A stretch of 64,000 bases of DNA, taken from assembly GCA_963853835.1 (NCBI GenBank), contig OY970834.1:35557257-35621256 (forward strand). Reading direction: 5' to 3'. The notes beneath the pieces are model-generated. The model was not told where the DNA came from and did no database searches. It saw nothing but the letters and a program-made list of their open reading frames with translations. This DNA is from Calendula officinalis. Taxonomy: Eukaryota > Streptophyta > Magnoliopsida > Asterales > Asteraceae. Position numbers and translations under genes: made by a program. This document shows positions 25,877 to 36,290 of the stretch, in pieces. How positions within the stretch are numbered: position 1 is the first letter of the stretch; every line of letters starts with the position of its first letter.

Positions 25877-27984
25877 TCCCCCTTCAATCGAAACGGTGGC
25901 GGACCTAGACGAAGCATGATGCGAAAGGTTTCAAATTGAGCACGAGGTAGACTTTTGGCAAAAATGTCAGCCACTTGAAGATTGGTTGGTACAAACTTGG
26001 TCACAAGCTTGTTTGAAGTCACGAGTTCTCGAATAAAGTGGTAATCCAAGTCCATATGCTTTGCTCTTTTATGGGCAACGGGATTTTGTGTCATGAACAA
26101 AGCACTTTTGTTGTCACACAATAACGTTGGTCGGTCCGGAGGAAGAGCTCGCAGTTCCCGTAACAGGTGGGTAATCCAAACTATCTCCGCGGCGGTGTTA
26201 GCCATAGCTCTATATTCCGATTCACAACTAGAGCGGGAGATTGTGGGTTGTTTCTTAGCACTCCAAGAAATAAGATTACCACCTAAGTAGATGGAATAAC
26301 CATAGCTAGACCGACGAGTGTCTAAGCAACGGGCCCAATCGGCATCCGAATACCCGAGAATATTATATTGTTGAGGACGGCTATAGGTGAGACCGAATGA
26401 AATAGTTCCTTTGACATATTGAAGAATTCGTTTTACCGAATAAAAATGATCAACCGTTGGAGCTTGTAAGAATTGAGAGACTTGATTTACCGCATAGGAC
26501 AAGTCTGGTTGCGTGATCGTTAAGTATTGAAGAGCACCAACGAGTGACCGATACATAGTGGGATCGGTAAAGGGAACACCATCTTTGGTAAACGATATGT
26601 GCGGAGATAATGGAGTATGAACCGGTTTAGCATCATAAAGTTGAGCACGTTTAAGAATATCGGTAGCATACTTGGCTTGTGTAAGAAAGAGACCATCTTT
26701 GGATCGAATAACCTCAAGACCTAGAAAATAATTTAAATCACCAAGGTCTTTGATGGCAAACTCATTGTTAAGAGCCGTAATGAAGGTGGAAATAGCGTCC
26801 TCGTTGTTACCGGTTAATATAAGATCGTCAACATAGACCAAAAGATACATGGTGCATGAATTTCGTGAGAAGACAAATAATGAAGTGTCGGCACGACTAC
26901 ACGTGAAGCCATAAGAAACAAGAAACGTGCTTAAACGAAGAAACCATGCACGTGGTGCTTGTTTTAGACCATAAAGAGCCTTTGAGAGTTTGCACACATG
27001 AGTGGGATGTTTTGAGTCTACAAACCCCGGTGGTTGTTCCATAAAAACGGTTTCATTCAAGTTTCCATTTAGGAATGCATTTTTAACATCAAGTTGATGA
27101 AGCTTCCAATTTTGCAAGATGGCAATAGATAAAACAATGCGTACGGTCGATGCTTTGACAACCGGGCTAAAGGTGTGAGAAAAATCAAGACCCGGAATTT
27201 GAGTGTATCCTTGAGCAACGAGACGAGCTTTATAACGTTCAATTGTGCCATCCGATTTGTATTTAACACGATATACCCATTTAGAGCCTACCACATTTGT
27301 GGAATGAGGACGAGGAACCAATGTCCACGTTTGATTTTGTTGAAGGGCTTTTAGCTCTTCAAGCATTGCATCAACCCACTTTGGATCCTTCGACGCACCT
27401 TTAAAGTTGCGTGGCTCAAGCTCGGCGGATAATGCATGATGAAGAGGATGAGTTGATAAGGATGCAATATCGGCAACATGTTTAGTTTTGACAATACCCG
27501 ATTTGGAGCGGGTATGCATAGGGTGCACAGAAGTGGATTCCGAATGCACTGTTGGGCCGGAAGTAGTAGTAGGGCCAGTGGCAGTTTGGGCCGGCTCAGT
27601 AACAGTGGGAGTGGGGGCAGCAACAGGGATGGTTGGGCCTGTTAGGCCAGTGGGATCGGTTGTGGGTAAAGGTTGTGGATCGGGTAATACAATTGGGGTT
27701 TGGGCCGTATTATTTGGAGTGGGATTTTGGGTAGTATTTGTGGATTGATGTGGCGGATCAGTGGTATGGGGTGGACATAGGGTGCAATTTGGTGAGGTTG
27801 GTGTATGAAAATTTGAGGCAGTAGGGTCAGTGGGTAAATTCGTGGATGGTGGGGTTGGTAAGACATCCATGGGTACATCATGCAAAAAAGAAGTTAATTC
27901 CAAATTTCTAATGTGTGAAATATGTGAATCACCTTTAAATGGAAAAATACCTTCATTAAATCGAGCATGACGAGTTACATATAT
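25867..27984 (-). CDS. Copia polyprotein, C-terminal part: reverse transcriptase and RNase H
   Basis: The open frame runs 27903-25867, and the same frame is open upstream to the stop at 27985. A long proline/threonine-rich linker precedes the reverse transcriptase, which shows the copia start KWVYRVKYKSDGTIERYKAR, then LDVKNAFLNG and the catalytic YVDDLILTGN. RNase H follows, with YSDADWARCLDTRRSSYGY and SRSSCESEYRAMANTAAE, and the LCDNKSALFMTQNPVAHKRA block. It belongs to the same polyprotein as the upstream frame: the residues after the stop (IYVTRHARFNEGIFPF) continue the conserved copia sequence. Translation would need readthrough of, or escape from, that stop. Confidence 0.93.
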   Translation of the reverse strand: MYVTRHARFNEGIFPFKGDSHISHIRNLELTSFLHDVPMDVLPTPPSTNLPTDPTASNFHTPTSPNCTLCPPHTTDPPHQSTNTTQNPTPNNTAQTPIVLPDPQPLPTTDPTGLTGPTIPVAAPTPTVTEPAQTATGPTTTSGPTVHSESTSVHPMHTRSKSGIVKTKHVADIASLSTHPLHHALSAELEPRNFKGASKDPKWVDAMLEELKALQQNQTWTLVPRPHSTNVVGSKWVYRVKYKSDGTIERYKARLVAQGYTQIPGLDFSHTFSPVVKASTVRIVLSIAILQNWKLHQLDVKNAFLNGNLNETVFMEQPPGFVDSKHPTHVCKLSKALYGLKQAPRAWFLRLSTFLVSYGFTCSRADTSLFVFSRNSCTMYLLVYVDDLILTGNNEDAISTFITALNNEFAIKDLGDLNYFLGLEVIRSKDGLFLTQAKYATDILKRAQLYDAKPVHTPLSPHISFTKDGVPFTDPTMYRSLVGALQYLTITQPDLSYAVNQVSQFLQAPTVDHFYSVKRILQYVKGTISFGLTYSRPQQYNILGYSDADWARCLDTRRSSYGYSIYLGGNLISWSAKKQPTISRSSCESEYRAMANTAAEIVWITHLLRELRALPPDRPTLLCDNKSALFMTQNPVAHKRAKHMDLDYHFIRELVTSNKLVTKFVPTNLQVADIFAKSLPRAQFETFRIMLRLGPPPFRLKGDIR

Positions 27985-30108
27985 TCAAGATGTAGTAGGA
28001 TCAAGACAACGGTATCCTTTATATTGAGAACTATAGCCAAGAAAAATGCATGGAATGCTCCGTGGTGCAAGTTTATGCGGAGAATAATCTCGTAAATACG
28101 GAAAAACTTGACATCCAAATGCCCGAAAATTACCATAGTTTGGAAGCTTATTAAAAAGAACTTGAAATGGAGACTTTTGATCCAAAACCGGTGTAGGAAC
28201 TCTATTAATAATAAAAGTCGCCGATGTAAAGGCGTCTACCCAATAAGAGGCCGGAATACTTGAATTAAAAAGCATGGCTAACCCGGTTTCCACAATGTGA
28301 CGATGTTTGCGTTCTACCCGACCGTTTTGTTGAGGAGTATAAGGACACGAAAAACGATGAAAGGTGCCGTTTTCCTCAAAAATTTTCCGTACGGTATGAT
28401 TCACAAATTCCGTACCACCATCACTTTGAAAAAAATTTATTTTGAGGGAACACATAGTTTGAGCAAGGTTAATGAAGGTCGGTAATATTGTATAAAATTC
28501 TGTTTTTGTTTTTAGTGGGTAAAACCATGTGAAACGGGAGTGATCATCAATAAAAACAACATAGTAACGATATCCATCCTTAGAACAAATTGGAGAAGGT
28601 CCCCAAAGGTCACAATGTATCAAATCTAAAGGATGTGATGATCTAGAATCATTATTAATAAAAGGCAAACGTTTACTTTTAGCAATTTGGCACGAAGTGC
28701 AAACAATAGGTTTAGGCAATAATGAAGAAACCGACAAAAAACCTAACTTATTTAAAAGTGAAATAACATCAAACGAGACATGACCCAAACGGGTATGCCA
28801 TAATTCATAAGACTCCTTTTTGCTTTTGGTAGCAACAAAAGCACGATGTGCATCTTGAAGTACGTAAAGCCCGTTTTCACATCGACCACTAGCAAGAACC
28901 TTTTTGGTTTTCCGATCCTGAATATTAAAAAATGGTTGGGAAAACAAAACATCAACAGGATGGTCAGTAGTTAGCTTGCTCACGGAAAGTAATTGCTTAG
29001 TAAGATGCGGAATAACAAGCACATTTTTTAATGAAATATCCTTAGTGATATGTGAAAAACCGGTATGAGTAATAGGTAAAGAGTTACCATTACCAAATAA
29101 AACTTGTGTACTACCTTTGTAAGGGGCCGTTTGATGAAGATTATCACAAGATGCGGTCATATGATCCGTGGCTCCCGAATCAACATGCCAATCGGGAGCA
29201 TTTGTAGTGACATGCCATTGAGCATGGAATGCCTTTGCAAGAGCATCATCAGTTGGTGGAGCTTGAGTTGCATAAGTAGCAAGGTTGGGGCATGATGATG
29301 CATAATGACCGGAATTCCGGCATAATTGACAATGAGGTGGCCGGCGATTTGCGCCACGGCCACGAACCCTATAGTTACTGCCACGGTAAGAGTTCCCACG
29401 TCCACGAGTGCTTGTATTGTGAGACAGATTCTGTTGTGCTTGAAAGGCAACAGGCGAGGAAGAAGCACCGTGTAGAGAGAGTAAGAATAACTCATGGCTC
29501 TCTGCCTGCGATACAAGATCTAGGAATTTTGGGGCTGGCTTGGTTGCACGTGTGGCAGTGGAGAAGGTTTCATAAGACGGACCTAGGCCGCACAAAAACC
29601 AGTGTAACTTATCAATCTCGTCAACCGGATGCCCGATAGCCGAGAGCTGATCGGAGATCGCTTTGAACCGACGAGAAAAATCAGAAACTGAGGCGGTACC
29701 CTTGCTGAGTTGACGGAGAGAATCGCGAAGGGAATGTACCCGTTCAACGGAGGCGTTGCTATAAGCCGCCTCAAGCGCCGTCCAGATCTGTCGCGCAGAA
29801 TCGAGGCCGAGAACCTCCGCGGCAGCCTCCTCAGTGAGCGAGGACTGCAATAGAATAACGGCTCGCTGTTCGGTTTCAGACCATACGGCGGCTGCTGGAT
29901 TGGGTACAGATTTCTCGTCAATAATAATGGTGGGCGACGGAGAAACAGCAGTACCATCAACATGGCCAAGCAATTTCTGATACGTAAAGATGGGTATCAT
30001 ATTGTTGCGCCATAATAGGTAATTCGATGAAGACAGTTTGATTGTCATCATGTGTAAAAGGGTGTTCATAGAAAAGAGATTATCATTGGAGGAGGAAGAT
30101 GAAGCCAT
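27985..30108 (-). CDS. Copia gag-protease-integrase part, ending in a premature stop
   Basis: This 707-residue frame starts MASSSSSNDNLFSMNTLLHM at 30108, just inside the primer site. The gag (UBN2-type) region is followed by a zinc knuckle CQLCRNSGHYASSC (CX2CX4HX4C). The protease core is WHVDSGATDHMT. The integrase has an HHCC finger (HTRLGHVS through CTSCQIAKSK) and the D,D35E core (IHCDLWGPS, QSDGGTEF, PQQNGRVERKHRHIVE). It ends LDPTTS followed by TGA at 27987-27985. One C-to-T change of CGA (arginine) would explain the stop. No frameshift is seen. Confidence 0.95.
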   Translation of the reverse strand: MASSSSSNDNLFSMNTLLHMMTIKLSSSNYLLWRNNMIPIFTYQKLLGHVDGTAVSPSPTIIIDEKSVPNPAAAVWSETEQRAVILLQSSLTEEAAAEVLGLDSARQIWTALEAAYSNASVERVHSLRDSLRQLSKGTASVSDFSRRFKAISDQLSAIGHPVDEIDKLHWFLCGLGPSYETFSTATRATKPAPKFLDLVSQAESHELFLLSLHGASSSPVAFQAQQNLSHNTSTRGRGNSYRGSNYRVRGRGANRRPPHCQLCRNSGHYASSCPNLATYATQAPPTDDALAKAFHAQWHVTTNAPDWHVDSGATDHMTASCDNLHQTAPYKGSTQVLFGNGNSLPITHTGFSHITKDISLKNVLVIPHLTKQLLSVSKLTTDHPVDVLFSQPFFNIQDRKTKKVLASGRCENGLYVLQDAHRAFVATKSKKESYELWHTRLGHVSFDVISLLNKLGFLSVSSLLPKPIVCTSCQIAKSKRLPFINNDSRSSHPLDLIHCDLWGPSPICSKDGYRYYVVFIDDHSRFTWFYPLKTKTEFYTILPTFINLAQTMCSLKINFFQSDGGTEFVNHTVRKIFEENGTFHRFSCPYTPQQNGRVERKHRHIVETGLAMLFNSSIPASYWVDAFTSATFIINRVPTPVLDQKSPFQVLFNKLPNYGNFRAFGCQVFPYLRDYSPHKLAPRSIPCIFLGYSSQYKGYRCLDPTTS

Positions 30109-30180
30109 TGAAGAGCAGCGGCGGTAGGGTTCCAGGGAAGAAAAGAAATTCGGTGGGGGGAATGTTTTAGGCTGATACCA

Positions 30181-30338
30181 TATAATGATTTAGGTCAAAA
30201 CCCGTACTCAATAGAGAGGGTGAGGAATTCTATATATTGACCAATTTACAACAAACATTCCATATGTACAGGAATGAATAAAGGAAAAAGATAATTACAA
30301 TAAAATACAATTATTGACTATAATATTATTATCTAATA
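30181..30338 (-). repeat. 5' LTR of the copia element
   Basis: This is the 158-bp copy next to the primer binding site (TGGTATCAGC on the minus strand, starting at 30180). It should hold the element's promoter. Confidence 0.95.
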
Positions 30339-30343
30339 CTTTC

Positions 30344-31243
30344 GGATCTAATAAATCGTTTCCAAAGCTCAAACAACAACATTGAAGAAACTAAATTCGG
30401 ATCTGACCAAATCGAAATAGAAAATTAGATGTGAATAAATTAACACCAGATTACAATATAACATCGATATAGAAAACCAGACAGAGTGTTTAGCGATTTT
30501 AAAACACGTGACATAGTGTGAACGCATTAAATTTGTTTTGCGGTGAGAACGTCGCATGGTTGTCAGCTTGTCACGTAATCACTGACGTGGTCCACCTGGA
30601 TTCCTCCTTTACTCACGCCGTTAATAGGAGTATTCAAAGTCTTCATTTCTAAAATTTTTGTCAATAATTCTAAATTAACAAATTCCTACTTTATATATCT
30701 TCAAAAAAGTATAAGGAAATATAAATCAACGATCAGCTTTAAAATTAACGAATTAAAGGTGTTTAATTAGTCAATGACTAAAATATAAATCACCGATTAA
30801 ACATTTAAAAATATAATTTATAATTTTTTTGAGACTTAAACAACTTATCTTTTACAATAACGTAGACATTATCTGTAAGATGATGAGTAAAACGGACTAA
30901 TGAATCCCATAATATCTCTCATGCATGTGTCTATATATATGCTTGCATGTCTTTTACTCTTGTTACATGTTCAATAAACTTCTCGCTTAAGTATCAAGTC
31001 TAGTGACGTCTATATTCATATCTATGTATTACATATTTATATTTAAAAGGATGCTTAATGTTAATGATAGAAGGTTGATGGTAGATTATGATACTAGTTT
31101 CTATATGTTGATCATCAGACCACCACCAATATAGTCTAGTGGTACCGTGATAGATGTCCTGATTAACCTATTAGATGCAAAGGAAAACATTAAAAGTTTT
31201 ATGCTAAATACGAGTTACATAACTTAGGCCCAATTAACCTATT
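30344..31243. other. Intergenic, no gene recognised
   Basis: AT-rich sequence to the right of the copia insertion. Short frames only. Confidence 0.45.
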
Positions 31244-31259
31244 AGATCCAATTATAAGA

Positions 31260-31386
31260 ACCAAAAGGCCTTTGGCCTAGCGGTATGATATTTGCCTCTT
31301 AACCTTGAGGTCAGGAGTTCGAATCCCGTCGTGGACATAATTAAGTGGTAATTAGGAGTAGATTAGATTTACCGTTTTAAAAAAAA
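31260..31386 (+). mobile_element. tRNA-derived SINE with 16-bp target duplication
   Basis: Pol III signals are clear: an A-box-like TGGCCTAGCGGTATG and a B-box GGAGTTCGAATCCCG. The body ends in an A run. A 16-bp direct repeat, AGATCCAATTATAAGA, flanks it at 31244-31259 and 31387-31402. It is a young insertion and carries no protein. Confidence 0.88.
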
Positions 31387-31402
31387 AGATCCAATTATAA
31401 GA

Positions 31403-32424
31403 GGGAACCATAAATAAAATTAAAAAGGTCTACTTTATTGGTCTTCTTAGTTCTAAATACCTACAGATTATGAGAGTACCAAATGATCCATATAATAATT
31501 TAAAAGACCCACCGAACCCCTTCTTCACGTTTCTCGTGAGATGACAAGACATGGAGATTTTCGATAATTAGAAAATATTTCATAAGGCCTCTAAAATTAA
31601 TGTAAAGCTAAATGCTTTGAGGGTTTTGATCCACCGAATTTAGTTGATTAATCAGTTCTTGTTACAAGCATGTTGGGAAATTCACTGTTAGCTAGACAGG
31701 TACCCAACGTTGACTTTGGACATGTGAAACCAGTTGACAAATAAAGGAATCCTTGTATAATAAAGGATACATTGTCCGATTATATCGGACGACGAATACA
31801 CCATAACAATGGCATTTTTGTTAGTCGTAATAAACAAACATTTTTGTTAGTTTTAGTTCTCATACACACGTCATAAACCTCACATGTAAATAAATAGATT
31901 TGAGTCATAAACCGATTGACATGAGACATATTAACTCATTTAATAAATATGTCAAAATTAGGGTTGGCATACTGCCCCTTGTGGATGTCACTGTTTAGGC
32001 TCGAACCACTAACTTATTAACTTGCCGTTCAAAAAACAAAGAAAATTAAAGTTGAGATATATATTTTGCAGTCAATATCCCAACTCGAGCGCACGACACA
32101 AATTATCACGCCTAATTCTTATTTTGGACTTAGTGGTAAAAAATGTTTTTGGCTTATATTTATTAATTGGTAATAAGATGTTTATATTTTTTTATTAATT
32201 TAATTATAGTTTTATTGAATTTTACGATTTTGACATCTTGGTATTATGCAAAGACATTTCATTGTGGTGATCGATAGAGTATTATTTTCATATAGTAAGG
32301 TATAGTTGACTAGAGATCTTGGAAGTGAAGCAAATCTTTATATCTAATACCTATATATACACACAAATGTATGCTAACTATCGTTCATGTTCTACTTCTT
32401 CTTTCTTTCACAGAGCTTGTTACA
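31403..32424. other. Intergenic with a SINE 3' remnant
   Basis: At about 31966-32036 the sequence GGCATACTGCCCCTTGTGG to CACTAACTTATTAAC matches the 3' half of the SINE at 33429-33618. This is a 5'-truncated copy without Pol III boxes. The remaining sequence near 32330-32424 is probable promoter and leader of the metal-binding protein gene. Confidence 0.5.
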
Positions 32425-33213
32425 ATGATGGTATATATGTTGATCTACAGATTTCTTGTTCTTAAGTAGGATACAACAAACCAATTAAATTTATCAAAAT
32501 TGTGTTTATTGTAACATGTTTGATACAAATATTTAGTTAAATTTTTGGGTAGTTTTGCTAATTGATTTACATCATGTTTGCAGCAAAAGATTGTGATACA
32601 GATGCAACCCAAGTGTGGAAAATGTCGAACGAAAGCAATGATGGCCGCTGCCAAAGCATTAGGTAATATAATTAAGTATCGGTTTATTAAGTTCTATTTA
32701 ATCTTGTTAATACTTATGAATGTAAGTAAATTCTTGAATTATGCTCTTAATTATGAATTAGCTACTCGCAAACATGCCCTTGGCCTATTGAAATCGAATG
32801 TGTATTGTTTAGGAAAGATTGTATTGCTTCATATTAAATCTTTCTATATTATCAATCTACCCATAAAATGATTGACATATGAAACAATTGATTATCTTTC
32901 ATAATATCATCATTTGATTTGGATACTTATATTGATCAAATCAGTAGGAAAATTTAGTAGGAAGCAATAATATCATCTCTCGAGTATGTGTGAGTTTGTT
33001 GTTAAAAAAGTTTTTGTAAAGATTTTTGCAAATGATGATGTGGGTGACACAATTTGAATTTGTGTGTACGTAGGTGTGAGTTCGGTAGAGCTACAAGGGG
33101 AAAACAAGAACAAGATGGTGGTGATCGGTGATGGGGTAGATGCGGCTGCACTGACAAGCTCGGTGAGGAAGAAGGTCAAGCATGCATCACTTGAAACAGT
33201 TCAAGAGTTGTAG
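32425..33213 (+). CDS. HMA-domain heavy-metal-associated protein (HIPP-like), 74 residues
   Basis: This family has a ferredoxin-like HMA fold that binds copper, zinc or cadmium through a CxxC motif; many members act in metal handling and stress or pathogen responses. Three exons (32425-32430, 32584-32662, 33074-33213) join in phase. The first holds only two codons (ATGATG). The product begins MMQKIVIQMQPKCGKCRTKA, with the metal ligands CGKC, then continues GVSSVELQGENKNKMVVIGD and LTSSVRKKVKHASLETVQEL, as in the one-domain HIPP group. There is no CaaX box, so isoprenylation is not expected. It is complete and not interrupted. Metal specificity cannot be told from sequence. Confidence 0.88.
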
Positions 33214-33428
33214 CTTCTTTCAAGATAATGGTCCCTAAATTTTCGTTATAAGAATTAAACGTCGTGTTTGTAATGTTTTTATTTGCATCATCGTTAGGGT
33301 TGATTTTATATAATTGTCGTTACTTTTTACTTCAATATGTATTGTCATCGTGAATTGTGTTATTAATAATTACACTTAATAATATTTCGACCTTGTAATT
33401 TCCATATATTATCAGTTTGATTGTATAT

Positions 33429-33618
33429 CAAAGGGCCTTTGCCTTAGCGGTATGATGTTTACCTACAACTTTTGGGTTGGGGGTTCAAGTCCCGTCGTGG
33501 ACTTAGGTGGTTGGGTTTATTCCCCATAGGTGGAGAGTTCGAGGGAAGACATACTGCCTCTTGTGGATGTCACTGTGTAGACTCAAACCACTAACTTAAT
33601 AATTGAACGTTAAAAAAG
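33429..33618 (+). mobile_element. Full-length tRNA-derived SINE with 18-bp target duplication
   Basis: A-box CTTAGCGGTATGATG and B-box GGGGGTTCAAGTCCCG are near the 5' end. The 3' half carries CTGCCTCTTGTGGATGTCAC. Perfect 18-bp repeats, ATCAGTTTGATTGTATAT, flank it at 33411-33428 and 33619-33636. It is about 200 bp past the stop of the metal-binding protein gene. The same family occurs at 31260 and 31966. Confidence 0.9.
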
Positions 33619-33636
33619 ATCAGTTTGATTGTATAT

Positions 33637-34080
33637 TTAATGATTTTTTATTTATAAAAACAAAAATGAAGAACTTCATATGGATAGAAAATGTAACTGT
33701 TCAATGTAATTACCACTGTGTACGCCACATGAACGTACATAGACTTGTACCTGACGTTGACTTTAACATGTTAATTTAGATCATTGAAAAAGTCAAGTAG
33801 TTGACTCAAGCGCATAGTCATTATATATCCAAGACGCGGCTTGGTGCAAATATCATTTTGAATGTTATATACTTCATGTTTAAGAAATGTAAATGTATAC
33901 AAGGTTAAAACCCATATGATGCGGCGGGCTGCGAACTATATATTTCTAACGATTAAAAGTCCAATGGTTACATATTTTTATAACGAATACAATACGTATG
34001 AAAACTGTGTATAAAATAGATGTAACACGATAAACCTAATTAAGTATAAAATACAGGGAAGAAATGTCTGTTTATGCGTG
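33637..34080. other. No gene; possible degenerate Helitron 3' end
   Basis: On the minus strand the sequence GCAGCCCGCCGCATCATATG (complement near 33915-33935) resembles the GC-rich end seen in many plant Helitrons. It would suit the helicase relic on its right. No clean hairpin or CTRR end was found. Confidence 0.3.
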
Positions 34081-34620
34081 TTACTCATCATGTAAAACCT
34101 CTCGATACACCACGTTTGATGTATAAACTCCGTCGAGATTAATTTTTTTTGCTGGAGTTACCAATACTTTTGTATTGTCAAGTGAAATTCCTCTTGAAAG
34201 GGCAACATAAAGTTGCCCATGCGAGAACACCGATTCCGGCAGATAAACGCCCACGTTTGGAATTGTCTGTCCTTGGGCTTTGTTGATTGTCATCGCAAAG
34301 CCTAACCTAACTGGAAACTGTTTTCTTTTCAACTTGAAAGGAAACATGTTGGCTTCAGACAGAGATAGAGGTATTTTTGCCAAGAAAATCTTTTTTTCCA
34401 GCATGCTGGCCAACGGCTATTTCCACATCAATTAGGTTTGGCTCAAACTTTCTGCATATAAGTCTCGTGCCATTACATAATCCCTGGGATCGATCGATAT
34501 TTCGTAAAAGTATTATCGGGCACCCAATTTTGAGCCGGAGAACATCCGGGGGAATACCACTGACATTAAGCGAGTATATTAAGAGTCAACCTTATCTTCT
34601 TAATCACAGACCATAACAGT
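34081..34620 (-). pseudogene. Helitron PIF1-like helicase, C-terminal relic
   Basis: The minus strand codes a PIF1/RRM3-type helicase tail, split between frames. First comes GIPPDVLRLKIGCPIILLRN (34590-34480 region), then LCNGTRL. After a frame change it continues KLKRKQFPVRLGFAMTINKAQGQTI and HGQLYVALSRGISLDNTKV to the stop at 34081. The motifs INKAQGQT and YVALSR are the last helicase motifs of Helitron Rep/helicase proteins. Nothing else of the protein is left. It lies outside the 34729-38161 Helitron, so it comes from an older element. Confidence 0.85.
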
Positions 34621-34650
34621 GACATTCTTAGGCTTTTAAATATAACTTAC

Positions 34651-34728
34651 GAGGTGTTTGGGAAAACTTATTAAGGGGGCTTGTGCTTATAAGCTTATTT
34701 AAGTTAATAAGTTTTTTTTTAAATAAAA
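34651..34728. repeat. Left part of a MITE split by a Helitron
   Basis: GAGGTGTTTGGGAAAACTTA with TGTGCTTATAAGCTTATTTA is the inverted partner of the sequence at about 38380-38446 (AAGCATAAGCTTATAAG, AAACCAAACAC). The Helitron 34729-38161 lies between the parts. A related fragment is at 16503-16580. Confidence 0.5.
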
Positions 34729-34974
34729 CTAGCCTATAACCCGTGATAAATCACGGGTGGCTTATACACTGTTTTGAATTCATCAATCAATTGTAAAGTG
34801 TTAATTTCCTAACATATAATTAACGAAAAATAAAAGATGTGGATTATTCATAAGTTGCATAAACTATTCATGATAAAAGTAGAAAAATATGAAGACAACA
34901 GAAGTTCTTCTGGGTCAACCCGCCCGACCTGCCCCATACAAAGAAATCTCTCATTTTGACCCATTTTTCAAGTT

Positions 34975-36290
34975 CTAAATATAAAAAAGTTGGAAGTAAA
35001 AAGAACAGAGTATGTATCATGATCTCTCATATACAAAAGGTCACCACTACAAGTGCTATAATAGCTTCTACATGGATTCTTGCAACTGCATTCAGGGCAT
35101 TGACATGCTTTCTTCTCTTTATATTCATCAATATATTTTATCATTAACATAAAAATTAAGATTTTTTATAGGTATGACACATTTGATAGATACAATTTAG
35201 GTTTATACGAAAATTTAGTTAAACCTTCACAAGTTCTAACACCATGGCGTTTAAATCCAGTAGGGCATGCACATTTACCCTTTCACTATCCTGTTTAACA
35301 AAAAATTTGTTAAATTCTTATTAAAAAAAGAGATGGAAATATAGTTTATGAAGGGAATATGAAATTATGAACCGAGTATGAATGCCCATCTCGGGTTTCA
35401 TGCCAACATCCTCCATTATTGATCTTGCGGCTTACTACAAACAGAGTAAGTTAACCAAACCAAATCAGGTGGTTAAGGTATTTTTAAAGTACATGGCAAA
35501 TTGGAAATAGTCAAATAGTTACATTTTTATTAGCGGGATGATGTAGTAATTTAAAAACTAAATAGATGTTATAATAACCGATTTATTCATCACTGCATTT
35601 AATCAAAGAGATTACCTTCACAAAAGGTATGACAATCTCCTTTAAAATGTACTCCATCAACCAATGGGCATTCACAAACCCTACCACGAAAGTATCCTAC
35701 ACTACAAATTCATCCAATCAAAAAATCATAATATGGAATATGAATATGTAGCCTATCTATCTTGCATGCAGTTAAATTGACAATTTTGTTATGCCAACAA
35801 CCGCCATGGTTATCTGAACACTCATATGTTTCAACATCTAAGTTAAAATAATTAAATTAACTAATCAATTCTTAATTACGTATAAATTGATGATTATTAG
35901 CTTACCATCACTCAAACAAGCAGCTGGCTTCAAAACCAGCACAAATGACCTTCAGAACAGCACCATTTTCCAACTTTCCTGTCATCACAACGTTTATAAT
36001 TTATCTATTTTTTGTATATGGTTCCAAAATTTATAACTCCACATAAAAATCTATAATTTTAAATTTCATACGTTTAGGAAGTTTTATGCAATAAATATGC
36101 ACTTAGAGACATGACTTATTAGCTATTTTCTAAAATTCCGGTTTGACCCATTAGAGAGAAAACATAACCCGAATCGACCCATTAATGGATCAAAGATAAC
36201 ACCTTTAAATTTAACAAATTCATGCATAATAACTAACCTTGGTATTGTTGGTTATTGATAACCAGCGTAGGCAATATAGTCACATGCACT
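34975..36290 (-). pseudogene. Captured vacuolar sorting receptor (VSR/BP80) fragment inside a Helitron
   Basis: VSRs carry soluble proteins to the vacuole. Reading right to left, successive exon-like blocks follow the receptor's luminal order. The first is VTILPTLVINNQQYQG (about 36290-36240). Next are KLENGAVLKVICAGFE (35985-35906, ending in a GTAAGC donor) and ETYECSDNHGGCW (about 35835-35775). Then RVCECPLVDGVHFKGD (about 35700-35640) and INNGGCWHETRDGHSYS (about 35445-35385). The last two are KCACPTGFKRHGVRTCE (about 35285-35230) and the EGF-like KKACQCPECSCKNPCRSYY to CSGDLLYMRDHDT (about 35115-34985). Stop codons, missing residues and lack of the transmembrane and tail part show it cannot make a receptor. 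Retained introns show capture from genomic DNA. Confidence 0.85.

Larger units (their letters stand above)
25714..30343 (-). mobile_element. Ty1/copia LTR retrotransposon with 5-bp target duplication
   Basis: The element occupies 25719-30338, read right to left. Two 158-bp LTRs (25719-25876 and 30181-30338) differ at three positions. The duplicated target CTTTC is at 25714-25718 and 30339-30343. Next to the right (5') LTR, the minus strand reads TGGTATCAGC, the usual initiator-tRNA-Met primer site. Next to the left (3') LTR is the polypurine run AAGGGGGA. On the coding strand the LTR runs TATTAGAT...TCATTATA, so the ends are TA...TA rather than TG...CA. The internal frame codes gag, zinc knuckle, protease, integrase, reverse transcriptase and RNase H in copia order, interrupted once. 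With about 98% LTR identity the insertion is recent. Confidence 0.96.

Noticed and set aside
27488..27748. Plus-strand frame rich in valine and glycine
   Set aside because: It is the antisense of the proline/threonine-rich linker in the copia polyprotein.
31260..31340. tRNA gene suggested by A and B boxes
   Set aside because: No cloverleaf could be drawn, and the flanking 16-bp duplication and A tail show a SINE.
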